From an uncultured Prevotellaceae bacterium (GTDB lineage Bacteria > Bacteroidota > Bacteroidia > Bacteroidales > Bacteroidaceae): a stretch of 64,000 nt of DNA. Under the pieces are notes generated by a model. The model ran no database searches, was not told the DNA's origin, and saw nothing but the letters and a program-made list of their open reading frames with translations. The translations under genes were made by a program, and so were the position numbers. The DNA lies in the NCBI GenBank assembly GCA_900313615.1, contig OMRP01000004.1, forward strand, positions 1 to 64,000. The letters are read 5' to 3'. Below, piece after piece: positions 34,977 through 41,978 of this stretch. Every line of letters begins with the position of its first letter. The stretch's first letter is position 1.

Positions 34977-34984
34977 CAAAATTA
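34977..34984 (-). promoter_or_regulatory. -7 box for corA
   Basis: Minus-strand TAATTTTG fits TAnnTTTG. The implied leader is about 172 bases. A minus-strand TTTTG near 35011-35014 lies 26 bases upstream, longer than the usual spacing. Confidence 0.5.
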
Positions 34985-35004
34985 AAAAAAGAAAATGAAA
35001 AAAC

Positions 35005-35037
35005 GCCGTCCAAAACGATTTTTTTCGTTCGGACGGC
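35005..35037 (-). terminator. Terminator of pepD
   Basis: GCCGTCC / GGACGGC, extended inside by AACGA/TCGTT pairs, followed by GTTTTTTC on the minus strand. It lies 42 bases past the pepD stop and separates it from the corA promoter. Confidence 0.85.
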
Positions 35038-35078
35038 ATTTTTTCATTCGTGACTCATCACTCGTCACTCGTAACTCG

Positions 35079-36536
35079 TCACTTACAAGGAATTTCCTCC
35101 AGCGTCTTCACCAGGAAGTCCCAGAACTTGGGCACGGTGGGGATGAGGGCACGCTCATTGGCAGTATGCGGAGAGCGGAGTGTAGGACCGAATGAGCAGA
35201 TGTCAAGACCGGGGTATTTGCCTAGGATGATGCTGCACTCCAGACCGGCGTGCACCACCTGCACCTTTGCTTCTGTACCGAAAAGATCCTTGTAGATTTT
35301 CGCCATCACCTTGACTATCTCGCTGTCTGTATTGGGGTTCCAACCGCCGTAGCCACCACTCAGTGTCACCTTCATGCCAGCCATGTTGAAACAACTCTCG
35401 ATGGTCTCGGCAATGTAGTCTTTCATGCTCTCCGAAGCGCTGCGGGCCAGAATTTTCACTGCGGCCTTGCCGTCGCCGATATTCACGATGGCGAGGTTCG
35501 ACGAGGTCTCCACGATGTTGGGGATGCTGGGGATGTAACGTATCACGCCGTCATGGCAAGCGTAGATGGCATTGAGCAGGTTGTCCTGAATCTCCACGGG
35601 CACCTCCGTGGCGGGTGTCTCCACATCATCGGCAAAGAAATCGATGCCGCTCTCAATGCCTTTGTAATCGTCGGCAAACTGCTCTTTCCAATCGGCCACC
35701 AACTCTTTCAGGGCTTCCACATTGTCCTTGGGTAGTGTGATTATGGCCTCACACTCGAAGGGGATGGCGTTGCGCATGTTGCCACCATTCCAACTGGCCA
35801 GACGGGCGCTGCATTCGCTGATGGCGCTGCGCAGGAAACGGGCCATGAGTTTGTTGGCATTGGCACGACCCTCGCCAATCTCCAGACCGCTGTGACCGCC
35901 TCTCAAACCTTTCAGCGTCACTTTCACGGCAGCATCCTCGGGGTCGGTCTCGGCCTCTTTGTATTCCAGTGTAGCGGTGATGTCGATGCCACCAGCGCTA
36001 CCGATAATCATCTCGCCCTCGTCTTCGGTGTCGAGGTTGAGCAGAATCTCACCCTTCAACTCCCCTGCGGGTAGGTCGTTGGCGCCAAACATGCCAGACT
36101 CCTCGTCGGCGGTGCATAATGCTTCGATGGGTCCGTGCTTCAGGTCCTTGGCCTCCATCACAGCCATGATGGCGGCGATGCCCAGACCGTCGTCGGCGCC
36201 CAGTGTGGTGCCTTTGGCTTTCACCCATTCGCCGTCAATCCATGTCTCAATGGGGTCGGTCTCGAAATTGTGGGTGCTCTCCTTAGTCTTCTGTGGCACC
36301 ATATCCATGTGGGCTTGCAGAATCACGGGCTTGCGGTTCTCCATGCCGGGGGTGGCGGGCTTGCGCATCACGATGTTGCCAGCAGGGTCTTGGAATGCCT
36401 CCACGCCAGCTTTCTTCGCGAAGTCGAGCAGGAACTGTTGCACTTGCTCACGGTGACCAGAGGGACGGGGTACTTGTGTCAGCGCATAGAAATTACGCCA
36501 TACGCATTCGGGTTTAAGGTTTCTAATGTCGTTCAT
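35079..36536 (-). CDS. pepD: Aminoacyl-histidine dipeptidase PepD (M20 family)
   Basis: 485 residues, the standard size. A cytoplasmic zinc dipeptidase that cleaves Xaa-His and other dipeptides, including carnosine. The di-metal site is seen in QAHMDMV (His76, Asp78), LGADDGLG (Asp115), the catalytic TADEESGM (Glu145, Glu146) and NLDTED; the C-terminal VVHAGLECSIILGKYPGLD, with a His-containing LRSPHTANERALI, completes the site. The dimerisation insert between (about 190-380) is typical. It stands alone between an intergenic palindrome and a strong terminator. Confidence 0.95.
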   Translation of the reverse strand: MNDIRNLKPECVWRNFYALTQVPRPSGHREQVQQFLLDFAKKAGVEAFQDPAGNIVMRKPATPGMENRKPVILQAHMDMVPQKTKESTHNFETDPIETWIDGEWVKAKGTTLGADDGLGIAAIMAVMEAKDLKHGPIEALCTADEESGMFGANDLPAGELKGEILLNLDTEDEGEMIIGSAGGIDITATLEYKEAETDPEDAAVKVTLKGLRGGHSGLEIGEGRANANKLMARFLRSAISECSARLASWNGGNMRNAIPFECEAIITLPKDNVEALKELVADWKEQFADDYKGIESGIDFFADDVETPATEVPVEIQDNLLNAIYACHDGVIRYIPSIPNIVETSSNLAIVNIGDGKAAVKILARSASESMKDYIAETIESCFNMAGMKVTLSGGYGGWNPNTDSEIVKVMAKIYKDLFGTEAKVQVVHAGLECSIILGKYPGLDICSFGPTLRSPHTANERALIPTVPKFWDFLVKTLEEIPCK

Positions 36537-36560
36537 AGATGATGGGTTTTTAGTTGAAGC

Positions 36561-36586
36561 CCCCCACTGACTCCCCCGAGGGGGAG
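36561..36586 (-). repeat. Palindromic G-rich element between pepD and the LPG-synthase-like gene
   Basis: CTCCCCC GA GGGGGAG (36571-36586) preceded by CCCCCACTGA. Reverse orientation to most other copies. Confidence 0.7.
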
Positions 36587-36620
36587 CATGATTACCAAGC
36601 AGGGGACAAGTTTTTATGTA

Positions 36621-37655
36621 CTATTCTTTAAGTGAGCTATCTACGCCATCCCCTTGGAGAGGGACGGGGTGGGGGCTCGTCATCCCTAATGTTGCGCTGG
36701 CCCATATACCGAGTAGGATGACGAGGAAGGTCTGCACCGTATGTACGATGAGTACGAAATAGAGAGCGGCATTGCTCTCCACTCCATAGAGGATGAGCAT
36801 GGTCTTCACGGCGAAGTGCCAGGGTCCGGCACCATTGGGCGTTGGCACAATCACGGCGATGCTACCCACCACGAACGACACCAGAGCGCAGTCAATGCCC
36901 AGGTGCGCCGTCTCTTCGAAACAGAAGAAGGTGAGGTAGAAATGGATGAAGTAACTCAGCCAGATGCCCAGAGTGTATACCACATACAGCCAGCCATTGT
37001 CGACATGACGTAGCGACACCACGCCTTGCCAGAGGTGGCGCAGCACATCCTTCACCTTATTATATATGGTGAACTTGCGTAGCAGTATCCAAATGAGCAG
37101 TAAGGCAGCCAATCCGCAGATGAGGGTCACCACGTAACCTGCCGTGGTGAACTGGCCGAAGAATAAGTCGAGACGTGTGCCTGTGCGACTGAAGAAATCG
37201 ACGAACACGGGCATCTGTGACAGTACGGCGACGGCGGTAGCCAGCAACATCACCAGAGTATCGACGGCTCGTTCGGTGACTACCGTGCCCAGAGCCTTAG
37301 GGAAGGACACACCGTCGTAACGCTTCAGCACACCGCAGCGTAGGAACTCGCCCACGCGCGGGATGACCAGGCTCGAGGCATAGCTCAGGAAGATGGCGTT
37401 TATACTCACCGAAGTGCGGGGATGCTCACCCATAGGGTCCAGTGTCTGCTTCCAGCGCAATCCACGGAACACCTGCGCCAGGATGCCGAAAGGCAGTGAC
37501 AGCAACATCCACGTCCAGTCCATCTCATGCCACAGCACATGCTGCAGTCGGCGGAAGTCGAAGTCGCGGTACATCCAATAGAGGATGGCACCACCCAACA
37601 ACAAGGGCAGTGCAATCTTCAGCAGGTTGACAATGGGTGATTGTTTCTTTTCCAT
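36621..37655 (-). CDS. Lysylphosphatidylglycerol-synthase-like transmembrane protein (UPF0104 type)
   Basis: 344 residues with about eight membrane segments. The early motif FRGLRWKQTLDP, the segment ISINAIFLSYASSLVIPRVGEFLRC and the late block VPTPNGAGPWHFAVKTMLILYG are typical of the LPG synthase flippase-like domain (UPF0104). There is no C-terminal DUF2156 aminoacyl-transfer domain, so it is not an aminoacyl-lipid synthase; members are thought to translocate lipids or act on polyprenyl sugars. The final 18 residues (SPHPVPLQGDGVDSSLKE) are encoded by a copy of the palindromic G-rich repeat, so the C-terminus has been extended by the element. Confidence 0.8.
   Translation of the reverse strand: MEKKQSPIVNLLKIALPLLLGGAILYWMYRDFDFRRLQHVLWHEMDWTWMLLSLPFGILAQVFRGLRWKQTLDPMGEHPRTSVSINAIFLSYASSLVIPRVGEFLRCGVLKRYDGVSFPKALGTVVTERAVDTLVMLLATAVAVLSQMPVFVDFFSRTGTRLDLFFGQFTTAGYVVTLICGLAALLLIWILLRKFTIYNKVKDVLRHLWQGVVSLRHVDNGWLYVVYTLGIWLSYFIHFYLTFFCFEETAHLGIDCALVSFVVGSIAVIVPTPNGAGPWHFAVKTMLILYGVESNAALYFVLIVHTVQTFLVILLGIWASATLGMTSPHPVPLQGDGVDSSLKE
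36648..36676 (-). repeat. Palindromic G-rich element inside the 3' end of the LPG-synthase-like gene
   Basis: CCCCTTGGAGAGGG then ACGGGGTGGGGG: a diverged copy of the family, read in frame as PHPVPLQGDG on the minus strand. Confidence 0.7.
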
Positions 37656-37666
37656 CGGTACTAATA

Positions 37667-37697
37667 CCCACCCCGACCCCTCCCCAATGGAGGGGAG
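37667..37697 (-). repeat. Palindromic G-rich element upstream of the LPG-synthase-like gene
   Basis: ACCCACCCCGACCCC then TCCCCAATGGAGGGG. The minus strand has four runs of at least three G with 1-2 base loops. Confidence 0.8.
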
Positions 37698-37759
37698 ACC
37701 TATCCGGCAGGTAATTTTGAATTTTGAATTGTGAATGATGAATCACTACTCTTCATCTG

Positions 37760-37767
37760 CAAAAGTA
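37760..37767 (-). promoter_or_regulatory. -7 box for the LPG-synthase-like gene
   Basis: Minus-strand TACTTTTG, giving a leader of about 98 bases that begins upstream of the G-rich palindrome, so the element is in the 5' untranslated region. Confidence 0.5.
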
Positions 37768-37821
37768 AGGAGAATTCATGAAAAAACAATTGTTCGTTGG
37801 AAAAAAATAAAAGACACAACG

Positions 37822-37862
37822 AAAATTATACAAAAATGCGTTACGCAAATTTGTATAATTTT
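37822..37862. repeat. 41-base near-perfect palindrome
   Basis: Outer arms AAAATTATACAAA and TTTGTATAATTTT are perfect complements (13 pairs) and the middle contains a second inverted repeat, TGCG TTA CGCA, with only two mismatched pairs between. It could form a cruciform, bind a dimeric protein, or be the end of a lost mobile element. Confidence 0.85.
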
Positions 37863-37880
37863 GAAATTAGTATTTTATGC

Positions 37881-38005
37881 ATTCTGCCAAAGATAAATCC
37901 GTAAAAGTGGCAGAATCGCACCAAAAATACCACATTCTGCCAAAGATAAATCCACAAAAATGGCAGAATCGCACCAAAAAGTGCTGATTCTGCCACTTTA
38001 TCTCC
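37881..38005. repeat. Direct repeat of 53 bases (2.3 copies) with internal inverted repeats
   Basis: ATTCTGCC begins at 37881, 37934 and 37987, exactly 53 apart. Copies 1 and 2 differ at only a few bases; copy 3 is truncated. Each full unit has ATTCTGCCA...TGGCAGAAT (9-base inverted repeat) then CGCACCAAAAA. Confidence 0.85.
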
Positions 38006-38030
38006 CTCCCTTGGGAGGGTAGGGGTGGGT
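38004..38030 (+). repeat. Palindromic G-rich element after the small basic protein gene
   Basis: CCCTCCC TT GGGAGGG then TAGGGGTGGGT; ends one base before the minus-strand stop codon at 38032-38034. Four G runs of at least three. Confidence 0.85.
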
Positions 38031-38031
38031 G

Positions 38032-38220
38032 TCATTTCTTATGTCTATTCGCCCGTTGCTTACGGTATTGCGCTTTCTGCCGTGCGCTACCACTGCCGTG
38101 GGCACCCGTGATGTATTTTTTCTTTTTGGCCTTGGTCTTTACCTTGCCGTTGCCCGAGTCTTCGCGCGGTGCGCCACGGAAGACCAAACCTCCGCCACTG
38201 ATAATCTCGTCGATGTCCAT
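38032..38220 (-). CDS. Small basic protein, function unknown
   Basis: 62 residues from ATG at 38220, 13 bases after the AICAR transformylase stop; longer in-frame starts lie inside that gene. The sequence MDIDEIISGGGLVFRGAPRED is followed by a strongly basic part (KVKTKAKKKKYITGAHGSG, then SARQKAQYRKQRANRHKK). About a third of the residues are Lys or Arg, suggesting binding to nucleic acid or ribosomes, by inference. I do not recognise the family. Its tight linkage and even codon use favour a real gene. Confidence 0.55.
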   Translation of the reverse strand: MDIDEIISGGGLVFRGAPREDSGNGKVKTKAKKKKYITGAHGSGSARQKAQYRKQRANRHKK

Positions 38221-38233
38221 GGGGTGGGGCGTT

Positions 38234-39415
38234 TTAATGGTGGAACAGGCGCACACCCGTGAAAGCCATGGCGATGCCATACTTGTCGCAGGTAGCGATA
38301 ACATGGTCGTCACGCACGCTGCCACCAGCCTGTGCTATATAACGCACGCCACTCTTGTGGGCACGTTCGATATTGTCGCCAAAGGGGAAGAACGCGTCAC
38401 TGCCCAGAGCCACATCAGTGTTCTGCGCTATCCATGCCCGTTTCTCCTCAGCGGTGAGCGGCTCGGGACGCTCAGTGAAGAACTGTTGCCATGCTCCTTC
38501 GGCCAGCACGTCGTCACATTCGTCGCCGATGTAGATGTCGATGGTGTTGTCGCGGTCGGCGCGGCGAATTTTCTCGATGAAAGGCAGGCTCATCACCTTC
38601 GGGTGCTGGCGCAGCCACCAGATGTCGGCCTTGTTGCCGGCCAAGCGCGTGCAGTGGATGCGGCTCTGCTGTCCAGCGCCGATGCCGATGGCCTGACCAT
38701 CCTTTACATAGCATACAGAGTTACTCTGCGTATATTTCAGTGTGATAAGCGCAATCATCAAGTCGCGTCTGGCAGCGGGACTGAACTCTTTGTTCTGTGT
38801 GGGGATATTCTCAAAGAGAGCAGGGTCGTCAAGGGCAATCTCATTGCGTCCCTGTTCGAAAGTGATGCCGAACACCTGTTTGCGCTCGATGGGAGCGGGA
38901 CGGTAGGCAGGGTCGATGCGGATGACGTTATAGGTGCCTTTGCGTTTCTCGCGCAGAATGGCCAGCGCTTCGTCGCTGAACGACGGAGCTATCACACCGT
39001 CGCTCACCTCTGGCTTGAGCAGCAGGGCCGTCGTGGCATCGCATTCATCGCTCAGTGCCACGAAATCGCCGTATGAACTCATGCGGTCGGCGCCGCGAGC
39101 GCGGGCATAGGCACAGGCCAGCGGCGAGGCGTTCACATCGATGTCGCCTGTGAAATAAATATGTTTCAGCGTGTCGTCGAGGGGCAATCCCACGGCGGCA
39201 CCTGCGGGTGACACATGCTTGAATGAGGCTGCGGCGGGCAGGCCCGTGGCACGCTTCAGTTCACTCACCAACTGCCAACTGTTCAGCGCGTCGAGCAGGT
39301 TGATGTAGCCAGGACGGCCATTCAGCACTTCGATGGGCAACTCTCCCTCGTCCATATACACACGCGAGGGCTTTTGGTTGGGATTGCATCCGTATTTGAG
39401 CGTCAGTTCTTTCAT
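38234..39415 (-). CDS. Stand-alone AICAR formyltransferase (PurH C-terminal-type enzyme)
   Basis: 393 residues. Catalyses formyl transfer from 10-formyl-THF to AICAR, the penultimate step of purine synthesis. The whole protein corresponds to the AICARFT half of bifunctional PurH; the N-terminal IMP cyclohydrolase (MGS-like) domain of about 190 residues is absent. The active-site Lys-His pair is in ASFKHVSPAGAA (Lys66, His67), and RGADRMSSYGDFVALS, TQSNSVCYVKDGQAIGIGAGQQSRI and the C-terminal GSDAFFPFGDNIERAHKSGV plus IAQAGGSVRDD are complete. A separate IMP cyclohydrolase or a full PurH must exist elsewhere. Confidence 0.9.
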   Translation of the reverse strand: MKELTLKYGCNPNQKPSRVYMDEGELPIEVLNGRPGYINLLDALNSWQLVSELKRATGLPAAASFKHVSPAGAAVGLPLDDTLKHIYFTGDIDVNASPLACAYARARGADRMSSYGDFVALSDECDATTALLLKPEVSDGVIAPSFSDEALAILREKRKGTYNVIRIDPAYRPAPIERKQVFGITFEQGRNEIALDDPALFENIPTQNKEFSPAARRDLMIALITLKYTQSNSVCYVKDGQAIGIGAGQQSRIHCTRLAGNKADIWWLRQHPKVMSLPFIEKIRRADRDNTIDIYIGDECDDVLAEGAWQQFFTERPEPLTAEEKRAWIAQNTDVALGSDAFFPFGDNIERAHKSGVRYIAQAGGSVRDDHVIATCDKYGIAMAFTGVRLFHH

Positions 39416-39457
39416 TTTTTATGTTTAGGGATTAGGGTTTTGTCTTCATCTTGTATT

Positions 39458-39483
39458 CCCTCCCTTGGGAGGGATGGGGGGGG
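39458..39483 (+). repeat. Palindromic G-rich element between the formyltransferase and L19 genes
   Basis: CCCTCCC TT GGGAGGG then AT and eight G. Separated from the L19 terminator by about 10 bases. Confidence 0.8.
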
Positions 39484-39493
39484 TTAACAAAAA

Positions 39494-39517
39494 AGAGACC
39501 CATGCGCATGAGTCTCT
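39494..39517 (-). terminator. Terminator of rplS
   Basis: AGAGAC and GTCTCT enclose the palindrome CATGCGCATG, giving a 10-pair stem with one mismatch and a 2-base turn too tight to pair fully. A T run follows on the minus strand; it starts 15 bases after the stop. Confidence 0.8.
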
Positions 39518-39531
39518 CTTTTGAAATCTCT

Positions 39532-39897
39532 TTATTTCTCTGCCTTGATAGCGGTTCTCTTCTCCTTGATGCGAGCTTTCTTACCGGTGAGTTTGCGCAG
39601 GTAGTACAACTTGGCGCGACGTACCTTACCAACTTTGTTCACCTCGATGGAGTCGATGTTCGGCGACTCAATGGGGAAAATACGCTCCACACCCACGGTG
39701 CCCGACATCTTGCGAACGGTGAAACGTCTCTTTTCACCATGACCGCTGATGCGAATCACCACACCACGGTAGAGCTGGATACGCTCTTTCGAACCTTCGA
39801 TAATTTTGTAAGCGACAGTAATCGTATCGCCGGCCTTGAACTCCGGGAACTTTTTGCCGGTTGCAAATGCTTCTTCAGCAACTTTAATTAAATCCAT
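39532..39897 (-). CDS. rplS: Ribosomal protein L19
   Basis: 121 residues, normal. Component of the 50S subunit at the bridge to 30S. Typical blocks: [48 protein letters not shown] and [20 protein letters not shown]. It is a single-gene unit with its own promoter and terminator; the usual bacterial partners trmD and rimM are not adjacent. The promoter has a full -33 and -7 element and a C-rich start region, and the leader is about 84 bases. Confidence 0.97.
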   Translation of the reverse strand: MDLIKVAEEAFATGKKFPEFKAGDTITVAYKIIEGSKERIQLYRGVVIRISGHGEKRRFTVRKMSGTVGVERIFPIESPNIDSIEVNKVGKVRRAKLYYLRKLTGKKARIKEKRTAIKAEK

Positions 39898-39987
39898 TGT
39901 GTTTGATAATTAAATTTGTTATTATCGTCCAGCGCAACATAACAAGGCTACTCTTCTTCCTGTCAGCGATTACGCCGAAAGCGGGTG

Positions 39988-40018
39988 CAAAGGTACTCCT
40001 TTTTCCCGAACTAGCAAA
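39988..40018 (-). promoter_or_regulatory. Promoter of rplS
   Basis: Minus strand TTTG (40015-40018), 19 bases, TACCTTTG (39988-39995), then CACCCGC. The -7 box plus discriminator (39981-39995) is identical over 15 bases to that of tRNA-Met. Confidence 0.8.
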
Positions 40019-40058
40019 AAAATCTTACCTTTTTCTTTTCCTTTTTCACCTTTTTATA

Positions 40059-40066
40059 TATCTTTG
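40059..40066 (+). promoter_or_regulatory. -7 box for the 5'-nucleotidase pair
   Basis: TATCTTTG with a T-rich -33 region (TTTT at 40036-40039, 19-base spacer); leader about 42 bases. Confidence 0.6.
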
Positions 40067-40114
40067 CAACATAATACCCCATGAAATGGGTGTTTCCCAA
40101 TCATTTCCGATCCT

Positions 40115-40888
40115 ATGAGAAAACAAACCTTTCACTTATGTGCAATAGTGTGGGCGCTTTGTGTTTGCTCATGTACCTCACACTATCAGGTGACATCAAT
40201 CAGTCGCACCCGGACAATGGTCGACAGCCGTTATGATGCCGCTGTGGCCGCCAATGCCGATGTGACCACCTTCATGGCACCCTTCAAGGCGCAGGTCGAC
40301 GAACAGATGAGTCCCATCGTGGGCCGCACGGCTGATTACTTCGATGTGTACCGTCCAGAGAGTCCACTGTCGAACCTCTTGCCCGACATCCTTGTTTGGG
40401 CGGGCCAATACTACGATGAAAAGCCCGATTTTGGTGTTTATAACATCGGGGGCATCCGAGCGGCGCTGCCCGCGGGCGACGTGACCATCGGCGACGTAGT
40501 CGACGTGGCACCCTTTGAGAATAAAATAGCCTTTCTCACGCTCTCGGGCGAGAAAGTGGCGGAACTGATGGGACAGATAGCAGCACGCGGTGGCGAAGGA
40601 ATGAGCCGTGAGGTGCGCATGGTCATCTCTGCCGATAATAAGTTACGCTCCATCACCATCAAAGGCGAACCCATCGACCCACAGCGCTCCTACCGCATCG
40701 CCACCATCGACTACCTGTCGCATGGCAACGACAAGATGACGGCGTTCAAGGCTGGAACAGATGTCAAACTGCCAGATGAGCAGAAAGACCTCACACGCGA
40801 ACTCATCATGCGTTACTTCCGGGAAATGCAAGCACAAGGCAAGGCGGTGGAAGCTGCCACCGATGGACGTATCACCATAGAACAATAA
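40115..40888 (+). CDS. 5'-nucleotidase C-terminal (substrate-binding) domain protein, lipoprotein-like
   Basis: 257 residues. An N-terminal lipobox-like CVCSC (Cys 20) after a hydrophobic signal predicts export and lipid anchoring. The body is the 5'-nucleotidase C-terminal domain that binds the nucleotide base: PESPLSNLLPDILVWAG, the hallmark YNIGGIRAALPAGDVTIGDV and FENKIAFLTLSGEKVAEL. The catalytic metallophosphatase domain, normally N-terminal in the same chain (UshA type), is encoded by the next gene, 4 bases downstream. The two products probably act together in the periplasm. Confidence 0.88.
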   Translation: MRKQTFHLCAIVWALCVCSCTSHYQVTSISRTRTMVDSRYDAAVAANADVTTFMAPFKAQVDEQMSPIVGRTADYFDVYRPESPLSNLLPDILVWAGQYYDEKPDFGVYNIGGIRAALPAGDVTIGDVVDVAPFENKIAFLTLSGEKVAELMGQIAARGGEGMSREVRMVISADNKLRSITIKGEPIDPQRSYRIATIDYLSHGNDKMTAFKAGTDVKLPDEQKDLTRELIMRYFREMQAQGKAVEAATDGRITIEQ

Positions 40889-40892
40889 TGCC

Positions 40893-41738
40893 ATGAGAAA
40901 GATATTATTCCTTTTCACGCTCCTCATTCTGAATGTTGCAGGAGCCTACGCGCAGGACAAGCAACTGGTTATCCTGCATACCAGCGACACACATAGCTGC
41001 ATCTATCCCCTCAACCCGAACCTCAAGGACACCACCGTGGCGGGGCGCGGAGGATTTCTCCGGCGTATAGAGATGTTGCGACAGGAACGCTTGCAGAACC
41101 CCAACTTGCTGCTCTTCGACTGCGGAGACTTCTCACAAGGATCGTCCTACTATACGGTATTTCAGGGCGATGTGGAGGTAGGGCTGATGAACCGCATGGG
41201 CTACGATGCCGCCACCATCGGCAACCATGAGTTCGACTACGGTCTCGACAATATGGCGCGGCTCTTCCGCATGGCTAATTTCCCCATCGTATGCTCGAAC
41301 TATGATGTCAAGGGCACGGTGCTCGAAGGACTGGTTAAGCCTTACCTCATCATCAAGCGCAATGGGGTGAAGATTGGCGTTTTCGCTCTCGCCCCCATGA
41401 TGGACGGACTGGTGGAGAAAGCCAACTGCCAGGGGCTTACTTACCTCGACCCCGTGGCGAAAGCACAGGAGATGGTGTCGCTCCTCAAGGGGAAGATGAA
41501 ATGCGACATGGTCATCTGCCTCTCCCACCTCGGATGGGACAGCACGAATGGATTGAATGACCAACAGACGTTCACACAGACACGGGGTGTCGACCTCGTG
41601 CTCAGCGGACATTCGCATACTTATGCCGACAAGATGTACTACGTCACCGACCTAGACGGACGACAGGTGCCCATTGACCATCAGGGTAAGCATGGCATCT
41701 GGATAGGCCGTTTGGTGGTTGACTTGAAAAAGAAATAA
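40893..41738 (+). CDS. 5'-nucleotidase N-terminal metallophosphatase domain protein
   Basis: 281 residues with signal peptide (NVAGAYAQ). A calcineurin-like phosphatase with complete motifs: LHTSDTHS, FDCGDFSQGS, TIGNHEFDYG, ICLSHLGWD and LSGHSHTY. It should hydrolyse nucleotides or related phosphomonoesters in the periplasm, with the base-binding domain supplied by the preceding gene. The gene order C-domain then N-domain is the reverse of the fused enzyme. A perfect hairpin terminator follows the stop directly. Confidence 0.9.
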   Translation: MRKILFLFTLLILNVAGAYAQDKQLVILHTSDTHSCIYPLNPNLKDTTVAGRGGFLRRIEMLRQERLQNPNLLLFDCGDFSQGSSYYTVFQGDVEVGLMNRMGYDAATIGNHEFDYGLDNMARLFRMANFPIVCSNYDVKGTVLEGLVKPYLIIKRNGVKIGVFALAPMMDGLVEKANCQGLTYLDPVAKAQEMVSLLKGKMKCDMVICLSHLGWDSTNGLNDQQTFTQTRGVDLVLSGHSHTYADKMYYVTDLDGRQVPIDHQGKHGIWIGRLVVDLKKK

Positions 41739-41740
41739 AC

Positions 41741-41776
41741 AATGAAGACGCCGACAAGATTGTCGGCGTCTTCATT
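41741..41776. terminator. Perfect hairpin terminator between the nucleotidase pair and tRNA-Met
   Basis: AATGAAGACGCCGACA pairs over 16 bases with TGTCGGCGTCTTCATT around a 4-base loop. The tRNA-Met 3' end is 2 bases away on the other strand, so it can end both transcripts. Confidence 0.9.
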
Positions 41777-41777
41777 G

Positions 41778-41851
41778 TAGCGGGACCCAGGATTGAACTG
41801 GGGACCTCATGATTATGAATCATGCGCTCTAACCAGCTGAGCTATCCCGCC
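41778..41851 (-). tRNA. tRNA-Met (anticodon CAT, elongator type)
   Basis: Minus strand: acceptor GGCGGGA / TCCCGCT (first pair G-U), TA at positions 8-9, D arm GCTC...GAGC with GGTTA loop, anticodon stem CATGA / TCATG with loop TTCATAA (CAT), T loop TTCAATC with stem CCCAG / CTGGG. Overall similar to E. coli elongator tRNA-Met. CAT could also mark a lysidine-modified tRNA-Ile; the GGC start favours Met. No encoded CCA. Confidence 0.88.
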
Positions 41852-41869
41852 ATCGCTCGTAAGCGGGTG

Positions 41870-41900
41870 CAAAGGTAACGTTTTATTCCGAATCGCCAAA
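41870..41900 (-). promoter_or_regulatory. Promoter of tRNA-Met
   Basis: Minus strand TTTG (41897-41900), 19 bases, TACCTTTG (41870-41877), then CACCCGC; transcription would begin about 12 bases before the mature tRNA. Confidence 0.8.
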
Positions 41901-41916
41901 AATATTTGCTGTTTTT

Positions 41917-41948
41917 TTTGTAAAAGATTATTTTTTTTGCTATTTTTG
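41917..41948 (+). promoter_or_regulatory. Promoter of the START-like gene
   Basis: TTTG (41917-41920), 20 bases, TATTTTTG (41941-41948): exact match; leader about 24 bases. Confidence 0.75.
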
Positions 41949-41978
41949 CCCCAAACAATCTAATCAACGTCTTCATCC

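Larger units (their letters stand above)
37656..38031. other. 376-base intergenic region rich in repeats
   Basis: Holds, left to right: a palindromic G-rich element (37667-37697), the -7 box TACTTTTG of the LPG-synthase-like gene (37760-37767, minus), a 41-base palindrome (37822-37862), a 53-base direct repeat (37881-38005) and another G-rich palindrome (38004-38030). No credible gene. Confidence 0.8.

Noticed and set aside
34799-35053. 84-codon ORF on the plus strand opposite the corA leader
   Set aside because: No domain or promoter; it runs through the corA promoter, leader hairpins and the pepD terminator.
37881-38005. CRISPR array
   Set aside because: Only 2.3 adjacent units with no spacers of unique sequence and no cas genes.
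37841-38035. 64-codon ORF (minus) over the 53-base repeats
   Set aside because: Its translation is repetitive and arises from the direct repeat and the G-rich element; no conserved pattern.
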